From positions 8,401,001 through 8,465,000 of the forward strand of contig NZ_CP121666.1 of NCBI RefSeq assembly GCF_029714325.1: a DNA stretch of 64,000 nt. Direction: 5' to 3'. The translations under genes were made by a program, and so were the position numbers. Under the pieces are notes generated by a model, which saw only the letters and a list, made by a program, of their open reading frames with translations, was not told the origin of the DNA and ran no database searches. The DNA is from Bradyrhizobium sp. CB1717. GTDB taxonomy: Bacteria; Pseudomonadota; Alphaproteobacteria; Rhizobiales; Xanthobacteraceae. Of this stretch, positions 1-8,375 are shown in pieces (position 1 is the stretch's first letter; each line of letters begins with the position of its first letter).

Positions 1-657
1 CGCCTTGCCGCGCTGATGGGCGCCGGCGTCGTCTACGTGATGACCCACGACTCCATCGGCCTCGGCGAGGACGGCCCGACCCATCAGCCGGTCGAGCATC
101 TCGCCGCACTGCGCGCCATACCCAACATGCGCGTGTTCCGCCCCTGCGATTCCATCGAGGTCGCCGAGTGCTGGGAACTGGCGCTGAACCGCGTCGACGG
201 TCCGACCGTGCTGGCGCTGACGCGGCAGAACCTGCCGCAGCTCCGCACCACCGCGCCGAACGACAACCCTTGCGCGGCGGGCGCCTATGAGCTGGTTCCC
301 GCGCAGGGCGAAGCCAAGGTATCGCTGTTCGCATCGGGCTCGGAGGTCGAGATCGCGGTTGCCGCGCAGAAGCAGCTCGCCGAGCGCGGCATCGCGTCAC
401 GGGTGGTGTCGGTGCCCTCGCTCGAGCTTTTGTTAGCGCAACCAGAAGCCAAGCGTGCCGCCATCATCGGCAATGCGCCGGTGAAGGTCGCGATCGAGGC
501 CGCAGTACGCTGGGGCTGGGATGCCGTGATCGGCCAGGATGGCGAATTCATCGGCATGCATTCGTTCGGCGAAAGCGGTCCGGCGAAGGAGCTTTACAAG
601 CATTTCGGCATCACCGCCGAGGCTGCGGTTAACGCTGTGCTGAAGCGCGTTTCCTGA
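1..657 (+). CDS. tkt: Transketolase, C-terminal part (5' end outside window)
   Basis: The reading frame is open from the first base of the window, so only about 218 C-terminal residues are visible. Transketolase moves two-carbon ketol units between sugar phosphates with thiamine diphosphate, in the pentose phosphate pathway and the Calvin cycle. The fragment shows the family signature around [19 protein letters not shown], then [13 protein letters not shown], and ends with the usual C-terminal domain ([32 protein letters not shown]). It lies 148 bases upstream of gap in the same orientation, the tkt-gap-pgk-fba order typical of Bradyrhizobium. The family assignment is secure; whether this is the glycolytic/PPP or the cbb copy cannot be judged from the fragment. 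Confidence 0.95.
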   Translation, partial: RLAALMGAGVVYVMTHDSIGLGEDGPTHQPVEHLAALRAIPNMRVFRPCDSIEVAECWELALNRVDGPTVLALTRQNLPQLRTTAPNDNPCAAGAYELVPAQGEAKVSLFASGSEVEIAVAAQKQLAERGIASRVVSVPSLELLLAQPEAKRAAIIGNAPVKVAIEAAVRWGWDAVIGQDGEFIGMHSFGESGPAKELYKHFGITAEAAVNAVLKRVS

Positions 658-660
658 GAG

Positions 661-689
661 TTGAGCTTGCCAAAAAAAAGGACTACGTA
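661..689 (+). promoter_or_regulatory. Possible sigma-70 promoter for gap
   Basis: TTGAGC (661-666) and TACGTA (684-689) are 17 bases apart in the tkt-gap spacer. A 7-bp hairpin (712-718 with 724-730) lies between this and the gap start. It has no T-run, so it is not a clear terminator. The match is modest. Confidence 0.3.
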
Positions 690-805
690 ACGTCTCATAT
701 GATCAAGCCCCCGCCCGGCCGAACCGGGCGTCCGCCCTAAAAAACCCACGCAGGCGCGCGAAGCGCGTTGTGCGGGACGACAACGGTCATTGAAGGAGAC
801 GAAAC

Positions 806-1813
806 ATGGCAGTCCGCGTCGGAATCAACGGTTTTGGTCGCATCGGCCGCAACGTGCTGCGGGCTATCGCCGAGTCGGGCCGCAAGGACATCGAGGTCGT
901 CGGCATCAACGATCTGGGCCCGGTCGAGACCAACGCCCATCTGCTCCGTTTCGACAGCGTCCACGGCCGCTTCCCCGGCACCGTGACCGTCGATGGTGAC
1001 TCGATCAACCTCGGCGGCGGCAAGATCAAGGTGACTGCCGAGCGCGATCCCTCGAAGCTGCCCTGGAAGGATCTCGGCGTCGACATCGCGCTCGAGTGCA
1101 CCGGCATCTTCACCTCGAAGGACAAGGCCTCCGCGCATCTGACCGCCGGCGCCAAGCGCGTGCTGGTCTCCGCGCCCGCCGACGGCGCCGACGCCACCAT
1201 CGTCTACGGCGTCAACCACGACACGCTGACCAGGGATCATCTGGTCGTCTCCAACGGTTCCTGCACCACCAACTGCCTCGCGCCGGTCGCCAAGGTGCTG
1301 AACGATCTCGTCGGCATCGAGACCGGCTTCATGACCACGATCCACGCCTACACCGGCGACCAGCCGACGCTGGACACGCTGCACAAGGATCTCTACCGCG
1401 GCCGCGCGGCTGCGATGTCGATGATCCCGACCTCGACCGGTGCCGCCAAGGCGATCGGCCTCGTGCTGCCCGAGCTGAAGGGCAAGCTCGACGGCGTCGC
1501 GATCCGCGTGCCGACCCCGAACGTCTCGGTCGTCGACCTCAAGATCGTCGCCAAGCGCGCAACCGATGCGAAGGAAATCAACGCGGCGATGAAGCGCGCC
1601 AGCGAGCAGCAGCTCAAGGGCATCCTCGGCTACACCAGCGCGCCGAACGTCTCGATCGACTTCAACCACGACCCGCACTCCTCGACCTTCCACGAGGACC
1701 AGACCAAGGTGCAGAACGGCACGCTGGTGCGCGTGATGTCCTGGTACGACAACGAGTGGGGCTTCTCGAACCGCATGGCGGACACCGCCGTCGCGTTGGC
1801 GAAGGTGATCTGA
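806..1813 (+). CDS. gap: Glyceraldehyde-3-phosphate dehydrogenase, type I
   Basis: This cytosolic enzyme interconverts glyceraldehyde 3-phosphate and 1,3-bisphosphoglycerate with NAD(P), in glycolysis, gluconeogenesis and the Calvin cycle. The protein is 335 residues, the normal size. It has an N-terminal Rossmann motif ([10 protein letters not shown], residues 7-16), the catalytic Cys153 in SNGSCTTNC, and the partner His180 in TTIHAYTGD. The C-terminal [13 protein letters not shown] is also typical. The ATG at 806 follows a good ribosome-binding site (AAGGAG at about 793). pgk follows after a 152-base spacer that is almost entirely a palindromic repeat. Confidence 0.97.
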   Translation: MAVRVGINGFGRIGRNVLRAIAESGRKDIEVVGINDLGPVETNAHLLRFDSVHGRFPGTVTVDGDSINLGGGKIKVTAERDPSKLPWKDLGVDIALECTGIFTSKDKASAHLTAGAKRVLVSAPADGADATIVYGVNHDTLTRDHLVVSNGSCTTNCLAPVAKVLNDLVGIETGFMTTIHAYTGDQPTLDTLHKDLYRGRAAAMSMIPTSTGAAKAIGLVLPELKGKLDGVAIRVPTPNVSVVDLKIVAKRATDAKEINAAMKRASEQQLKGILGYTSAPNVSIDFNHDPHSSTFHEDQTKVQNGTLVRVMSWYDNEWGFSNRMADTAVALAKVI

Positions 1814-1825
1814 GCCAAGGTCTTC

Positions 1826-1955
1826 GTGTCCCGGACGCGGCGCAGCGCATTAGCGCTGCTCCGCACAGCCGGGACCCATCTTAACCGCGGGACTCGCCGC
1901 AACGTGGGTCCCGGTTCTGCACAGCGGCACTGCGCGCCGCTATGCGCCCGGGACA
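1826..1955. repeat. Palindromic intergenic repeat, family R4 (copy 1)
   Basis: The stretch runs from GTGTCCCGGACGCGG to GCGCCCGGGACA and holds internal inverted halves (GAGCCGGGACCCA-like against GGGTCCCGG). A second copy with the same edges lies at 35071-35200. It fills the gap-pgk spacer, and its right edge is only about 10 bases from the pgk start. Confidence 0.7.
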
Positions 1956-1965
1956 AGGGCCTCCG

Positions 1966-3162
1966 ATGACCAACAAATTCCGCACCCTCGACGACGTCGA
2001 CGTGAAGGGCAAGCGCGTGCTGCTGCGCGTCGATCTCAACGTGCCCATGGACAACGGGCGCGTCACCGACGCGACCCGGCTCGAGCGCGTCGCGCCGACC
2101 ATCACCGAAATCTCGGACAAGGGCGGCAAGGTCATCCTGCTCGCGCATTTCGGCCGGCCCAAGGGCCGCGATGCCAAGGACTCGCTGAAGCCCGTTGCTG
2201 AAGCGCTGTCGAAGGTCGTGAAGAAGCCCGTCGCTTTCGCCGAGGACTGCATCGGCGAGCCTGCGGCCACGGCCGTCGCTAGCCTGAACGACGGCGACAT
2301 TCTCTGTCTCGAAAACACGCGCTTCCACAAAGAGGAAGAGAAGAACGATCCCGCCTTCGTCGCGGAACTGGCAAAACTCGGCGACATCTGGGTCAGCGAC
2401 GCGTTCTCGGCCGCCCATCGCGCCCACGCCTCGACCGAAGGCCTCGGCCACAAGCTGCCGGCCTATGCCGGCCGCACCATGCAGGCCGAGCTCGATGCGC
2501 TGGAGAAGGCGCTGGGCTCGCCGACCAAGCCGGTCATCGCGATCATCGGCGGCGCAAAGGTCTCGACCAAGATCGACCTGCTCGAAAATCTCGTGACCAA
2601 GGTCGATGCGCTGGTGATCGGCGGCGGCATGGCCAACACCTTCCTGCACGCCCAGGGCGTCGCGGTCGGCAAGTCGCTGGCCGAGAAGGACCTCGCCCCG
2701 ACCGCGCTGCGCATCATGGAGAAGGCGGAAGCCGCCAACTGCGCGATCATCCTGCCGGTGGACGCCACCGTCGCCTATCATTTCGCGGCGAACGCGCCCT
2801 CGCACGCCTATGGCCTCGATGCGATCCCGGCCGAAGGCATGATCCTCGACGTCGGCCCGCAATCGATCGCGCGCGTCCACGCGGCGATCGACGATGCGGC
2901 GACGCTGGTCTGGAACGGGCCGCTCGGGGCCTTCGAGATGCAGCCGTTCGACCGCGGCACCGTCGCGGCCGCCAAGCATGCCGCCGAGCGCACCAAGGCG
3001 AAAAAGCTGATCTCGATCGCGGGCGGCGGCGACACCGTTGCAGCCCTCAACCAGGCCCATGTGGCCGGTGACTTCACCTATGTCTCGACCGCCGGTGGCG
3101 CATTTCTTGAATGGATGGAAGGCAAGCCCCTGCCCGGCGTCGAAGTCCTTCGCATCAAGTAA
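1966..3162 (+). CDS. pgk: Phosphoglycerate kinase
   Basis: This cytosolic kinase transfers phosphate between 1,3-bisphosphoglycerate and ADP. The chosen start, [10 protein letters not shown], gives 398 residues, the usual bacterial length. An in-frame ATG at 1942 would add eight residues translated from inside the upstream repeat. Family signatures are visible: [16 protein letters not shown] near the N-terminus, AHFGRPKG, and the nucleotide-binding [11 protein letters not shown] near the C-terminus. It sits between gap and fba in the same orientation, so the three plus tkt probably form one transcription group. The ribosome-binding site is weak (ACAAGGGCC) and lies at the edge of the repeat. 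Confidence 0.97.
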   Translation: MTNKFRTLDDVDVKGKRVLLRVDLNVPMDNGRVTDATRLERVAPTITEISDKGGKVILLAHFGRPKGRDAKDSLKPVAEALSKVVKKPVAFAEDCIGEPAATAVASLNDGDILCLENTRFHKEEEKNDPAFVAELAKLGDIWVSDAFSAAHRAHASTEGLGHKLPAYAGRTMQAELDALEKALGSPTKPVIAIIGGAKVSTKIDLLENLVTKVDALVIGGGMANTFLHAQGVAVGKSLAEKDLAPTALRIMEKAEAANCAIILPVDATVAYHFAANAPSHAYGLDAIPAEGMILDVGPQSIARVHAAIDDAATLVWNGPLGAFEMQPFDRGTVAAAKHAAERTKAKKLISIAGGGDTVAALNQAHVAGDFTYVSTAGGAFLEWMEGKPLPGVEVLRIK

Positions 3163-3214
3163 TTCGTCGGCAAGAAAGAAGCGGCCCTGTAGGCCCAAAC
3201 GGAGAAAAAGACAC

Positions 3215-4282
3215 ATGGCTCGGATCACGTTACGTCAATTGCTCGACCATGCGGCGGAGAACGATTACGGCGTACCGGCCTTCAACATCAACAACATGGA
3301 GCAGGCGCTGGCGATCATGGACGCGGCCAATCAGGTCGACGCCCCCGTCATCATCCAGGCCTCGCGCGGTGCGCGCTCCTACGCCAACGACGTCATGCTC
3401 AAGCACATGATGGACGCGGTCACCGAGATCTATCCGCACATCCCGGTCTGCGTGCATCTCGATCACGGCAACGAGCCCGCGACCTGCATGACCGCGATCC
3501 AGGCCGGCTTCACCTCCGTCATGATGGACGGCTCGCTCAAGGCCGACGGCAAGACGCCGGGCGACTGGGGCTACAATGTCGGCGTCACCAAGACCGTGAC
3601 CGACATGGCCCATCTCGGCGGCATCTCGGTCGAGGGTGAGCTCGGCGTGCTCGGCTCGCTCGAGACCGGCATGGGCGACAAGGAAGACGGCCATGGCGCC
3701 GAAGGCAAGCTGAGCCACGACCAGCTCCTGACCAATCCGGACGAAGCTGTGAAGTTCGTCCAGGAGACCAAGGTCGACGCGCTCGCGATCGCGATGGGGA
3801 CCTCGCACGGCGCCTACAAGTTCACCCGCAAGCCCGACGGCGACATCCTCGCCATGAAGGTGATCGAGGAAATCCACCGCAAGCTGCCGAACACGCATCT
3901 CGTCATGCACGGCTCCTCCTCGGTGCCGCAGGACCTGCAGGACATCATCAACGCCTATGGCGGCAAGATGAAGCCGACCTGGGGCGTGCCGGTGGCCGAG
4001 ATCCAGCGCGGCATCAAGAACGGCGTGCGCAAGATCAACATCGACACCGACAACCGCATGGCCATGACCGGCCAGATCCGGAAAGTGCTCAAGGACAATC
4101 CGGAAGAGTTCGATCCGCGCAAATACCTGAAGCCGGCGATGGAAGCGATGACCAAGCTGTGCAAGCAGCGCCTGCAGGAGTTCAACACCGCAGGCCAGGC
4201 CTCCAAGATCAAGAAGGTCCTGACCACCGCCGAGATGGCCAAGCGCTACGCCAAGGGCGAGCTGGATCCGAAGGTCGCGTAA
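3215..4282 (+). CDS. fba: Class II fructose-bisphosphate aldolase (zinc-dependent)
   Basis: This aldolase cleaves fructose 1,6-bisphosphate, or condenses the triose phosphates and, in the Calvin cycle, sedoheptulose 1,7-bisphosphate. The start at [13 protein letters not shown] (3215) follows GGAGAA and gives 355 residues, matching the CbbA/FbaA-type class II family. An upstream in-frame extension is an artefact of the pgk 3' end. VCVHLDHGN holds the metal-binding His, then come [13 protein letters not shown], and [11 protein letters not shown] with a second metal His. It lies 52 bases after pgk. A class I aldolase follows 292 bases downstream, so both mechanistic classes sit in tandem. Confidence 0.96.
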   Translation: MARITLRQLLDHAAENDYGVPAFNINNMEQALAIMDAANQVDAPVIIQASRGARSYANDVMLKHMMDAVTEIYPHIPVCVHLDHGNEPATCMTAIQAGFTSVMMDGSLKADGKTPGDWGYNVGVTKTVTDMAHLGGISVEGELGVLGSLETGMGDKEDGHGAEGKLSHDQLLTNPDEAVKFVQETKVDALAIAMGTSHGAYKFTRKPDGDILAMKVIEEIHRKLPNTHLVMHGSSSVPQDLQDIINAYGGKMKPTWGVPVAEIQRGIKNGVRKINIDTDNRMAMTGQIRKVLKDNPEEFDPRKYLKPAMEAMTKLCKQRLQEFNTAGQASKIKKVLTTAEMAKRYAKGELDPKVA

Positions 4283-4283
4283 T

Positions 4284-4434
4284 CTCTCCCTCCCTCTCCC
4301 CGCCCTTCGCGGGGAGAGGGGCGGGGTGAGGGGCTCCCTCCGCGAGTTGTGCCCTATCGATCGACCTGTACCCCCTCACCCGGATTTTACGCGTCGCGTA
4401 AAATCCGACCTCTCCCCGCAAGCGGGGCGAGGTG
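4284..4434. repeat. Palindromic repeats, family R5 (two hairpins)
   Basis: Two adjacent inverted repeats fill the fba-aldolase spacer. One is CTCTCCCCGCCC paired with GGGGAGAGGGGCGGGG. The other, at 4371-4432, nests GGATTTTACG against CGTAAAATCC inside CCTCACCC and CGAGGTGATGGG. Related CTCTCCCC-type hairpins occur at 8276, 27883 and 58247. Confidence 0.6.
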
Positions 4435-4509
4435 ATGGGTCGCCCAGCCTCGGCCCGGCAATTTACCCAACTGACCTCCCCCCCTTTACCCTGCGACGAA
4501 CGTTAACTC

Positions 4510-4519
4510 GGCAATTGCC
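4510..4519. promoter_or_regulatory. GGCAATTGCC palindrome upstream of class I aldolase
   Basis: A perfect 10-bp palindrome lies 55 bases before the class I aldolase ATG, just upstream of a TATTTT stretch (4531-4536) that could serve as a -10 element. It could be an operator. The protein that would bind it is unknown. Confidence 0.3.
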
Positions 4520-4574
4520 CGAGAACGGTCTATTTTCACAGGCAAGGGCAGAATCGTTTTGGGAGGACCTCTCG

Positions 4575-5600
4575 ATGAATCTGACTGAGCTCAACAGGAT
4601 CGCGACCGCCATGGTCGTATCAGGCAAGGGCATCCTTGCCGCCGACGAATCCTCCGGCACCATCAAGAAGCGCTTTGACGCGATCGGCGTGGAATCGACC
4701 GAAGCCAACCGCCGCGACTACCGCGAGATGCTGTTCCGCTCCAACGAAGCCATGAGCCAGTATATTTCCGGCGTGATCCTTTATGACGAGACGATCTGGC
4801 AGGATGCCAAGGACGGCACGCCCCTCATCAAGCTGATCGAGCAGACCGGCGCCATTCCCGGCATCAAGGTCGACGAGGGTACGCAGGCCCTGCCGATGTG
4901 CCCGGGTGAGCTCGTCACCGTCGGGCTCGACAAGCTCGCCGAGCGGCTGAAGAAATATTACGAGCGCGGCGCGCGCTTCGCCAAATGGCGCGCGGTGATC
5001 GACATCGGCAGCGGCATCCCCTCGATGACGGCGATCAGCGTCAACGCCCATGCGCTGGCGCGCTACGCCGCGCTGTGCCAGACCGCGCAGATCGTGCCGA
5101 TCGTCGAGCCGGAGGTGCCGATGGACGGCGACCACGACATCGAGCGCTGCTATGACGTCACCCAGCGCGTGCTCAACAAGACGTTCCAGGAATTGCGCGT
5201 GCAGCGCGTCGCGCTCGAAGGCATGGTGCTGAAACCGAACATGACAATCTCAGGCAAGAAGTCACCGAAGCAGGCCTCCGTCGAGGAAGTCGCGGAGAAG
5301 ACGATCCGGCTGCTGAAGGCCTGCGTGCCCGCGGCAGTCCCTGGCATCGCCTTCCTCTCCGGCGGCCAGTCGGACGAGGAGGCAACCGCGCATCTCAACG
5401 CCATGCACAAGCTCGGTCCGTTGCCCTGGGGCCTGACCTTCTCCTACGGCCGCGCGCTGCAGGCCGCACCGCAGAAGGCCTGGTCCGGCAAGGCCGAGAA
5501 CGTCGCGGCCGGACAACGCGCCTTCAGCCATCGCGCCCGCATGAACGGCCTCGCCTCCAAGGGCGAATGGCAAAGCAGTCTGGAAAAGAAGGCAGCCTAG
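4575..5600 (+). CDS. Class I fructose-bisphosphate aldolase (Schiff-base type)
   Basis: This is a metal-independent aldolase acting on fructose 1,6-bisphosphate through a lysine imine, and it resembles the animal/plant class I family. The start MNLTELNRIATAM follows GGGAGG at 4561 and gives 341 residues, close to the family length. KGILAADESSGTIKKRF near the N-terminus is diagnostic. Lys137 (FAKWRAV) and the Schiff-base Lys220 (GMVLKPNM) are both present, as is FLSGGQSDEEAT. It follows the unrelated class II aldolase, and its stop is only 3 bases before the next gene, implying co-transcription with the ThiE-like gene. Confidence 0.95.
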   Translation: MNLTELNRIATAMVVSGKGILAADESSGTIKKRFDAIGVESTEANRRDYREMLFRSNEAMSQYISGVILYDETIWQDAKDGTPLIKLIEQTGAIPGIKVDEGTQALPMCPGELVTVGLDKLAERLKKYYERGARFAKWRAVIDIGSGIPSMTAISVNAHALARYAALCQTAQIVPIVEPEVPMDGDHDIERCYDVTQRVLNKTFQELRVQRVALEGMVLKPNMTISGKKSPKQASVEEVAEKTIRLLKACVPAAVPGIAFLSGGQSDEEATAHLNAMHKLGPLPWGLTFSYGRALQAAPQKAWSGKAENVAAGQRAFSHRARMNGLASKGEWQSSLEKKAA

Positions 5601-5603
5601 ATC

Positions 5604-6293
5604 TTGTCGAACAAACCGCCTCCGCCGCGCCCGGCGCCGCGCCTCTATCTCGCGACGCCCGTTGTCGATGATCCCGCTGCGCTCGTCGCCGAGCTGCCGG
5701 CCCTGCTCGCCGCCGCCGATGTCGCGGCCGTGTTGCTGCGGCTGAAGGAAACCGACCAGCGCACCATGACCTCGCGCGTCAAGGCGCTGGCGCCGCCGGT
5801 GCAGAAGGCGGGCGCAGCGCTGCTCGTCGACGGCCATCCCGAGCTGGTCGCACGTGGCGGCGCCGACGGCGCACACCTGCCCGGCATCGCCGCGCTGAAG
5901 GAGGCGCTGCCATCGCTCAAGCCCGATCGCATCGCCGGCGTCGGCGGGCTGACGACGCGGCACCATTCCATGGATGCGGGCGAGATGGGTGCCGACTATT
6001 TGCTGTTCGGCGAGCCCGACGCGAAGGGCCAGCGGCCGTCGTCGCAGGCGATTGCCGAGCGGCTGGACTGGTGGGCCGAGCTGTTCGAGCCGCCCTGCGT
6101 CGGCTTTGCGATTTCGCTGGAGGAGGCCTACGACTTCGCCGCCAGCGGCGCCGATTTCGTGCTGGTCGGCGAGTTCATCTGGGCCGATCCGCGCGGGCCC
6201 AAGGCGGCGCTCATCGAGGTCGATGCTGCGATCAAGAAGGCCCATGCGGCCGCGCCTGGCGGCCAAGATACTGCCGGCCAGGAGCACGGCTAG
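5604..6293 (+). CDS. ThiE/TenI-like (thiamine phosphate synthase fold) protein, degenerate active site
   Basis: The gene begins with TTG at 5604, three bases after the aldolase stop, and encodes 229 residues. The layout follows thiamine phosphate synthase: LLRLKETD (strand 2), a GADGAHL segment after VDGHPELVARG, GVGGLTTRHHSMDAGEMGAD, and a C-terminal SGADFVLVGEFIW. Known ThiE enzymes carry a GQ-x-D motif after the GADGVHL segment and a T-x-TK phosphate loop. I see neither here. Thiamine synthesis is therefore doubtful; a TenI-like or sugar-phosphate-related role is equally possible. Its tight coupling to an aldolase gene points to carbon metabolism (inference). Confidence 0.75.
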   Translation: MSNKPPPPRPAPRLYLATPVVDDPAALVAELPALLAAADVAAVLLRLKETDQRTMTSRVKALAPPVQKAGAALLVDGHPELVARGGADGAHLPGIAALKEALPSLKPDRIAGVGGLTTRHHSMDAGEMGADYLLFGEPDAKGQRPSSQAIAERLDWWAELFEPPCVGFAISLEEAYDFAASGADFVLVGEFIWADPRGPKAALIEVDAAIKKAHAAAPGGQDTAGQEHG

Positions 6294-6301
6294 CGCCCGA
6301 C

Positions 6302-7377
6302 ATGAAGCTCCCGCGCATCACCATTCTGGCCACGCTGCTGCTCACGGCGCCCGCGGCCGCACAGCTCCAGATCACGCCGGCCACGACGCCGAGCCCTGCG
6401 GCCGAGAAGCAGAAGCCCAAGGCGCCTCCGCCTGCCAAGAAGGAAGCCGCACCGGCGCCGAAACCTTCGGCCTCGCCCAAGCCCGCCGCCTCCCCAAGCC
6501 GGCCCTGCCCGCGACCGTGATCCCGGCGCCGCCGACCGACACCCCCGGTGTCGACCTGGTGTTCGGCGCCTATCAGCGCGGCCAGTACAAGACGGCGTTC
6601 GAGCTCGCCACCGCCCGCGCCGCAGCCGGCGATCCCAAGGCGATGACCATGCTGGGCGAGCTCTATTCCAACGCCATGGGCATCCGGCGCGACTACGCCA
6701 AGGCGCTGGAGTGGTACAAGCGCGCCTCCGATGCCGGCGACCGCGAGGCGATGTTCGCGCTCGCCATGCTGCGCATCTCCGGCCGCGGCGGCCCGGTCGA
6801 CAAGGGCGAGGCGGTCAAGCTGATGGCCTCCGCCGCCAAGCTCGGCGAGCCCAAGGCGGCCTATAACCTCGCGCTGCTTTATCTCGACGGCCAGACCCTG
6901 CCGCAGGACGTCAAGCGCTCCGCCGAGCTGTTGCGCCAGGCTGCCGACGCCGGCCTGCCCGAGGCGCAATACGCGCTCGCGACCTTCTACAAGGAAGGCA
7001 CCGGCGTGCCGAAGGATCCCGAAAGGGCCGTGCGGCTGCTGCAGGCCGCCTCGCTCGCCGACAATGTCGATGCCGAGGTCGAATATGCCATCGCCATGTT
7101 CAACGGCACGGGAACGCCGAAGAACCAGCCCGCGGCTGTCGCGTTGCTCCGCAAGGCGTCGCGGCAGGGCAGCGCCATCGCGCAGAACCGCCTCGCCTGG
7201 GTGCTGATCAACGGCATGGGCGCGACCGCGGACAAGATCGAGGGCTTCAAATGGCATTTGGTGGCCAAGACCGCCGGCAAGGGCGATCCGGAGCTCGACA
7301 AGCAATTGTCCGATCTGCCAGCCGACGACCGGGCCAAGGCCGAGGCCGCCGCCAGGAAATGGCTCGGGACCAAATGA
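6302..7377 (+). CDS. Exported Sel1/TPR-repeat protein, disrupted by a single-base frameshift
   Basis: Translation from the ATG at 6302 gives a clear signal peptide (MKLPRITILATLLLTAPAAA) and a Pro/Lys/Ala-rich linker, then stops at about 6520. The rest of the protein is in the next frame: VIPAPPTDTPGVDLVF followed by about six Sel1-type repeats (for example AMTMLGELYSNAMGIRRDY and AQYALATFYKEGTGVPKDP), ending at 7377. Restoring one C in the C-run at 6492-6495 joins the frames into a 358-residue protein with a continuous linker (AASPKPALP). The span of 1076 bases is one short of a multiple of three. Sel1 proteins usually act as periplasmic or envelope scaffolds. Either the gene is broken or the assembly has an error. 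Confidence 0.75.
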
Positions 7378-7461
7378 CTTGACCTTGCGGCTCCCGCAGG
7401 GCACCCAATCCCTCAACAGGCGCGATTTCGCGCCAATTCCCCCGATCAAGACCTAGAGCTC

Positions 7462-8253
7462 ATGCTGTATTCCGCCACTATCAACGTCATGGTCAAGGCG
7501 GCGCGCCGCGCCGGCCGCAGCCTCAAGCGCGATCTCGGCGAGATCGAGCATCTCCAGGTCTCGCTGAAGGGGCCGGCCAATTTCGTCTCGCTCGCCGACA
7601 AGCGCGCCGAGGAGATCCTCTACCAGGACCTCGCCAAGGCCCGGCCCGGCTACGGCTTCATCGGCGAGGAAGGGGGAATGCGCGAGGGCACCGACAAGAG
7701 CCACACCTGGATCGTCGATCCCTTGGACGGCACCACCAACTTCCTGCACGGCATCCCGCAATTCGCGATCTCGATCGGCCTCGCCCGCGAGGGCACGGTG
7801 ATCGCGGGCGTGATCTACAATCCCGCCAATGACGAGCTCTACATCTCAGAGCGCGGCAAGGGCGCCTTCCTCAACGATCAGCGCCTGCGCGTCGCCGGCC
7901 GCCGCCAGCTCAACGAATGCGTGGTGGCCTGCGGCCTGCCCCATATCGGCCGCGGCGACCACGAGGAATTCCGCCGCGAGATGACCGCGATCCAGGACCG
8001 CGTCGCAGGCCTGCGCCGCTTCGGCGCCGCCTCGCTCGACCTCGCCTTCGTCGCCGCCGGCCGCCTCGACGGCTACTGGGAGCGCAATTTGCAATCCTGG
8101 GACATCGCCGCCGGCATGCTGATGGTGCGCGAAGCCGGCGGCACCGTGAGCGACATCGCAACGCCGGGCGACCCGCTGGTCACCGGGCACGTCGTGTGCG
8201 GCAATGAGTTCGTGCACGGGGAGCTGGTGAGGATTTTGCGGAAACCTGCGTAG
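7462..8253 (+). CDS. suhB: Inositol monophosphatase family protein (SuhB-like)
   Basis: This is a cytosolic Mg-dependent phosphatase of the IMPase/FBPase superfamily, 263 residues. The metal-binding motifs are complete: GEEGG (around residue 70), WIVDPLDGTTNFLHG (around 90-105), and the C-terminal LQSWDIAAGMLMVREAGG. Likely substrates are inositol-1-phosphate or related sugar phosphates. The SuhB name follows family custom and is not proof of substrate. It lies 84 bases after the Sel1 gene, on the same strand, and converges with the AAA ATPase gene. Confidence 0.92.
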   Translation: MLYSATINVMVKAARRAGRSLKRDLGEIEHLQVSLKGPANFVSLADKRAEEILYQDLAKARPGYGFIGEEGGMREGTDKSHTWIVDPLDGTTNFLHGIPQFAISIGLAREGTVIAGVIYNPANDELYISERGKGAFLNDQRLRVAGRRQLNECVVACGLPHIGRGDHEEFRREMTAIQDRVAGLRRFGAASLDLAFVAAGRLDGYWERNLQSWDIAAGMLMVREAGGTVSDIATPGDPLVTGHVVCGNEFVHGELVRILRKPA

Positions 8254-8275
8254 CGCGCCGCATTGACGGTGCGCT

Positions 8276-8303
8276 CCCTCGCCCCGTTCTTACGGGGAGA
8301 GGG
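8276..8303. repeat. CTCCCTCGCCCCG-type hairpin (family R5) between convergent genes
   Basis: CCCTCGCCCCGT and ACGGGGAGAGGG form a hairpin with a TCTT loop between the convergent suhB and AAA ATPase genes. It could act as a bidirectional 3'-end structure, but there is no T-run. Confidence 0.5.
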
Positions 8304-8375
8304 AATGCGACAGCGTGCGCCCTTTACCGGTCTGTTGCCTTGCGGCTTGACCGACGACAGCTTGACCCGCATCGA

